Assembly (NCBI GenBank): GCA_937958735.1 | Contig: CALGNG010000027.1 | Coordinates: forward strand, 1 to 8,107 | Direction: 5' to 3' | Source of the DNA: an uncultured Aquimarina sp. | Lineage (GTDB): Bacteria; Bacteroidota; Bacteroidia; Flavobacteriales; Flavobacteriaceae | Length of the DNA stretch: 8,107 bases | The notes under the pieces: model-generated | Told to the model about the DNA's origin: nothing | Seen by the model: only the letters and a program-made list of their open reading frames with translations | The model's database searches: none | Translations under genes and position numbers: made by a program | In this document: in pieces, positions 5,450-8,107 of the stretch | How the letters are laid out: the number at the start of each line of letters is the position of its first letter | How positions within the stretch are numbered: the first letter of the stretch is position 1

Positions 5450-6787
5450 TTGATTTTTGGAGCAGGAAGATCGAGTGTATATTTGATTAATCAAGTGCAA
5501 CAATACTGCTCTAACACAAACAACAGCCTAACTGTAGTAGATCAATCATTTGATCGATTACCTCTTAATTTACAGCAAAACAAGTCTACTCAATTTCTAA
5601 AAATAGACATCCTAAACATCCAAAGCGCCCACCTACAAATTAGCCTACATAACATTGTAATCTCTATGCTACCTCCACAATTGCACATAGAAATAGCAAA
5701 AGGCTGCCTATTTTTTAATAAAAATTTACTTACCGCCTCTTATCTTAGTCCAGAAATGCTACAACTAAAGAAAGATGTAAAAAAACGAGGGCTTTTATTT
5801 CTAAACGAACTAGGAGTAGACCCGGGCTTGGATCACGTAAGTGCACTTTCTTTACTAGATCACATCCGCTCCAAGGGAGGAGAAATTTACAGCTTTAAAT
5901 CCCACACAGGAGGAATTATGGCTTATAAAACTCCTGAAAATTTATGGGATTATAAGATTACTTGGAATCCAAAAAACGTAATTACTGCAGGGAGTGATGG
6001 TGCTGTTTTTTTAGAAAATGAAATCATAAAAAACATTCCTTATTTTGATATATTTTCTACTATAAAAAACACGAATATTAATAACTCTAATTACGACAGC
6101 TACCCTAATAGGGATAGTTTAAAGTATATTGAAAAATACCGATTAAACACTATTAAGACTTGCTATAGAGGCACTTTAAGGCATCATGGTTTTTGCAGCG
6201 CTTGGAATGTGTTTATACAACTGGGAATGACTAACCAACAGCCGCATATAAGCTTCTCGAAAAACGCTACTAGAGAGGATTTTATACGTTTTTTTTTAAC
6301 TAACAAAAGTAATTGCACTACTCTCGAAAGTCTTAAAAAGCATTTCAATAATTTACTGTCTAACGATATTATTGAAAAAATGAAGCAACTTCATTTTTTT
6401 GATAACAGTAATCGACTCCAAAAAACAGATGGAACCCCTGCAGAGATCTTACAAAATATACTAACAGAATCTTGGAAAATTAAAGATACCGAAAAGGATA
6501 TGCTTTTAATGCACCACGAAGTTGAGTATAGTATAGGAAATCGGAAATTTAAAACTACTAGCACTTTACAAGATATTGGAGAAGACCCCTGTTTTACTGC
6601 TATGGCTAAAACTGTAGGCGCTCCTTTGTTTGAAACCTTGCTTCTTGTTCTAAACAATCAAATAAATCTAACGGGTGTCCACATTCCTAACCAAAAAGAA
6701 ATTTATATCCCTTTACTAAAAAATATAGAAAAACACCACCTCTCTTTTAAGGACACTACTGTTCTTTTACATGAAGAAAACGAGTAA
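5438..6787 (+). CDS. Saccharopine dehydrogenase/reductase-like protein
   Basis: A 449-residue protein of the saccharopine dehydrogenase (Lys9-like) family. An N-terminal Rossmann fold opens MTKILIFGAGRSS with the GxGxxS nucleotide-binding loop at 8-13. The hallmark NELGVDPGLDH is at 123-133. Other family motifs follow: SHTGGIMAYKTPENLWDYK (155-173), YPNRDSLKYIEKY (222-234), RGTLRHHGFCSAW (244-256), and DMLLMHHEVEY (354-364) near the C-terminus. Such enzymes interconvert saccharopine with glutamate and aminoadipate semialdehyde using NAD(P); here the likely context is lysine catabolism, but no partner lysine-ketoglutarate reductase is in the window, so the substrate is inferred. The ATG at 5438 is chosen over an in-frame TTG at 5420 because it begins right at the Rossmann strand. 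Its 3' end overlaps holB by 32 bp. Confidence 0.88.
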   Translation: MTKILIFGAGRSSVYLINQVQQYCSNTNNSLTVVDQSFDRLPLNLQQNKSTQFLKIDILNIQSAHLQISLHNIVISMLPPQLHIEIAKGCLFFNKNLLTASYLSPEMLQLKKDVKKRGLLFLNELGVDPGLDHVSALSLLDHIRSKGGEIYSFKSHTGGIMAYKTPENLWDYKITWNPKNVITAGSDGAVFLENEIIKNIPYFDIFSTIKNTNINNSNYDSYPNRDSLKYIEKYRLNTIKTCYRGTLRHHGFCSAWNVFIQLGMTNQQPHISFSKNATREDFIRFFLTNKSNCTTLESLKKHFNNLLSNDIIEKMKQLHFFDNSNRLQKTDGTPAEILQNILTESWKIKDTEKDMLLMHHEVEYSIGNRKFKTTSTLQDIGEDPCFTAMAKTVGAPLFETLLLVLNNQINLTGVHIPNQKEIYIPLLKNIEKHHLSFKDTTVLLHEENE

Positions 6788-7898
6788 GTTGTATAGACAG
6801 GTTGGTAAGCACTATTTTAGCATTTCCATTTCTTTCTATATGAAATTGAGCAGTTTCTAAAGCCTCGAAAATGGACAAAATATTATTACCATGTATAAAT
6901 GGAGCAAATTTCTCTAATTTAAAATTATTGGTTTTTGGAGTTAAATAGACCAAAGATTCGCTCTGGTAATTAGTTAACAAGGCTTGTCTAAAAAACTCGA
7001 TACAATAGTTTAAAAATTGCTTAAGCGTTTCTCTATTATGTGCCGCAATGGTTTCACTCCAAAGAATAAGCTCATTTACTACCGATTTATTTCCTTTTGC
7101 CTTAAAGGCGGAACGTACCCAAGTAATAAACCATTCTTCGAACTGAATTTCGTTTTCGTTTTTACTCTCCGAGCTTAAGGCAATTTGGTAGTCTCCTTGC
7201 GACCTATTTGCTATTTTTAAAGCATCTGCCTGCGGCAATTTCAAATCCCTCTCTAAACCCGTAACAATAGCATTTACACTTAATGGCGGAAACTCTAATA
7301 ATTGACAACGCGAAAAAATAGTTTGCATTATTTGATCTTTATTTTCTGTAATTAAAATAAAAACACTGTCTTTAGGTGGTTCTTCTATTAACTTTAATAA
7401 TTTATTGGAAGTCTGGGAATTCATACGATCTGCCATCCATATAATCATTACCTTATATCCTCCTTCGTAACTTTTTAAAGACATTTTCTTATAAATCTCC
7501 TGTGCCTCGTGTACAGAAATATTCCCTTGTTTATTATCTATTTCTATATGTTGGTACCAGTCGAATAAATTTCCATATGGATTTTCTAAAACAAATGCCC
7601 TCCATTCTTTTAAAAATAAATCCGATGTGGGGTGACTAGCTTTTATGTTACTATTCGTGTTTACAGGGAATACAAAATGTAAATCTGGATGCCCTAACTT
7701 GTCAAACATAGCATGGGAATGAGGCTTTTCCGAAGCCTCTCCACACAAAATAAAACGTGCGTAAGCTAAGGCTACAGATAAAATACCTGAACCACTCTTA
7801 CCTGTAAATAATTGCGCGTGGGCAATCCTACCCGAACTTGCACTGGTTTTTAAATGACTTACAATGTGTTGCTGTCCTACTACGTCCTCAAATTTCAT
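6756..7898 (-). CDS. holB: DNA polymerase III subunit delta' (clamp-loader)
   Basis: A 380-residue AAA+ clamp-loader subunit. It begins MKFEDVVGQQHIVSHLK and has the sensor-region motif SRCQLLEFPPLS (196-207) after NKLLKLIEEPPKDSVFILIT (165-184). SVHEAQEIYKKMSLKSYEGG (128-147) and KVMIIWMADRMN (149-160) match the Walker B part of delta'. Walker A is degenerate: GKSGSGIL (33-40) has Ile where the lysine should be, fitting a subunit that does not bind ATP. The four-cysteine zinc module of E. coli delta' is absent; the insert 52-78 has one Cys, and HPDLHFVFPVN follows. DnaX would instead have an intact Walker A. The protein helps load the beta sliding clamp. It lies 38 bp downstream of the S9 peptidase gene and ends inside the 3' end of the convergent gene. 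Confidence 0.9.
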   Translation of the reverse strand: MKFEDVVGQQHIVSHLKTSASSGRIAHAQLFTGKSGSGILSVALAYARFILCGEASEKPHSHAMFDKLGHPDLHFVFPVNTNSNIKASHPTSDLFLKEWRAFVLENPYGNLFDWYQHIEIDNKQGNISVHEAQEIYKKMSLKSYEGGYKVMIIWMADRMNSQTSNKLLKLIEEPPKDSVFILITENKDQIMQTIFSRCQLLEFPPLSVNAIVTGLERDLKLPQADALKIANRSQGDYQIALSSESKNENEIQFEEWFITWVRSAFKAKGNKSVVNELILWSETIAAHNRETLKQFLNYCIEFFRQALLTNYQSESLVYLTPKTNNFKLEKFAPFIHGNNILSIFEALETAQFHIERNGNAKIVLTNLSIQLTRFLHVKEQ

Positions 7899-7936
7899 TT
7901 TGCTAAAATACTATTTCCGAAGTAAGTTTTCGTTAA

Positions 7937-8107
7937 TCAATTTTTTAAATGTTTAGCAAAAAAACCCATCATAGTTTTGTAGAGTTCTATAGTATTTTTT
8001 TCATGCCCAAAACCATGTCCCTCGTTATATTTAACCATATAAGGAATATCATAGCCACGTTTTCGTAAATTTTCTACAACTTGATCCGATTCATTTATAT
8101 TTACTCT
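7937..8107 (-). CDS. S9-family (prolyl oligopeptidase-type) serine peptidase, C-terminal fragment
   Basis: The last 56 residues of a protein that continues past the right edge. The visible part contains ESDQVVENLRKRGYDIPYMV followed by NEGHGF and a helical tail ending AKHLKN. This is the end of the alpha/beta-hydrolase domain of S9 peptidases, and the His in EGHGF is the catalytic-triad histidine. The serine and aspartate lie outside the window, so activity and subclass (oligopeptidase versus dipeptidyl or acylaminoacyl peptidase) cannot be judged. These enzymes cleave peptides, often exported ones in Bacteroidota. The gene is on the same strand as holB and ends 38 bp before it, with no terminator visible, so read-through is possible. 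Confidence 0.8.
   Translation of the reverse strand, partial: RVNINESDQVVENLRKRGYDIPYMVKYNEGHGFGHEKNTIELYKTMMGFFAKHLKN

Noticed and set aside
6391..6657. 88-residue ORF on the minus strand
   Set aside because: It is antisense to the conserved C-terminal part of the saccharopine dehydrogenase-like gene.

Overview
The window looks like ordinary core chromosome from a member of the Bacteroidota, most likely the family Flavobacteriaceae. The DNA is AT-rich. Starts lack Shine-Dalgarno sequences and are preceded by A-rich stretches. Four of the promoter candidates carry exact TAnnTTTG boxes, the Bacteroidota -7 element. The proteins (cysteine-free L32, zinc-ribbon-less delta-prime, saccharopine dehydrogenase-like protein) read like flavobacterial versions. 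No mobile element, CRISPR array, tRNA or rRNA is visible.

Left part (1-3882, minus strand, read right to left): pdxA (vitamin B6), then yceD/DUF177 and rpmF (ribosomal protein L32), then fabH, accB and accC (start of fatty acid synthesis; accC runs off the left edge). A strong hairpin terminator after rpmF, followed at once by a promoter-like TTG-N19-TTAATTTG for fabH, suggests two units: yceD-rpmF and fabH-accB-accC. The plsX gene that lies between rpmF and fabH in E. coli is not in that gap.

Middle part (3883-4911): ribE (riboflavin synthase alpha) is divergent from pdxA across 94 bp. This gap holds a TAnnTTTG box overlapped by two TGTTACC repeats exactly 21 bp apart. ribE runs tail-to-tail, 2 bp apart, into a small unrecognised membrane protein on the minus strand.

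Right part (4912-8107): a DUF423 membrane protein is divergent from a saccharopine dehydrogenase-like enzyme, with promoter boxes that face each other. That enzyme overlaps tail-to-tail by 32 bp with holB (DNA polymerase III delta-prime). The C-terminal end of an S9-family serine peptidase enters from the right edge, upstream of holB and on the same strand.

I found no convincing new biological system. The second-look items are regulatory architecture (facing promoters, a candidate operator, terminator next to promoter), tightly packed convergent gene ends, and one uncharacterised small membrane protein.
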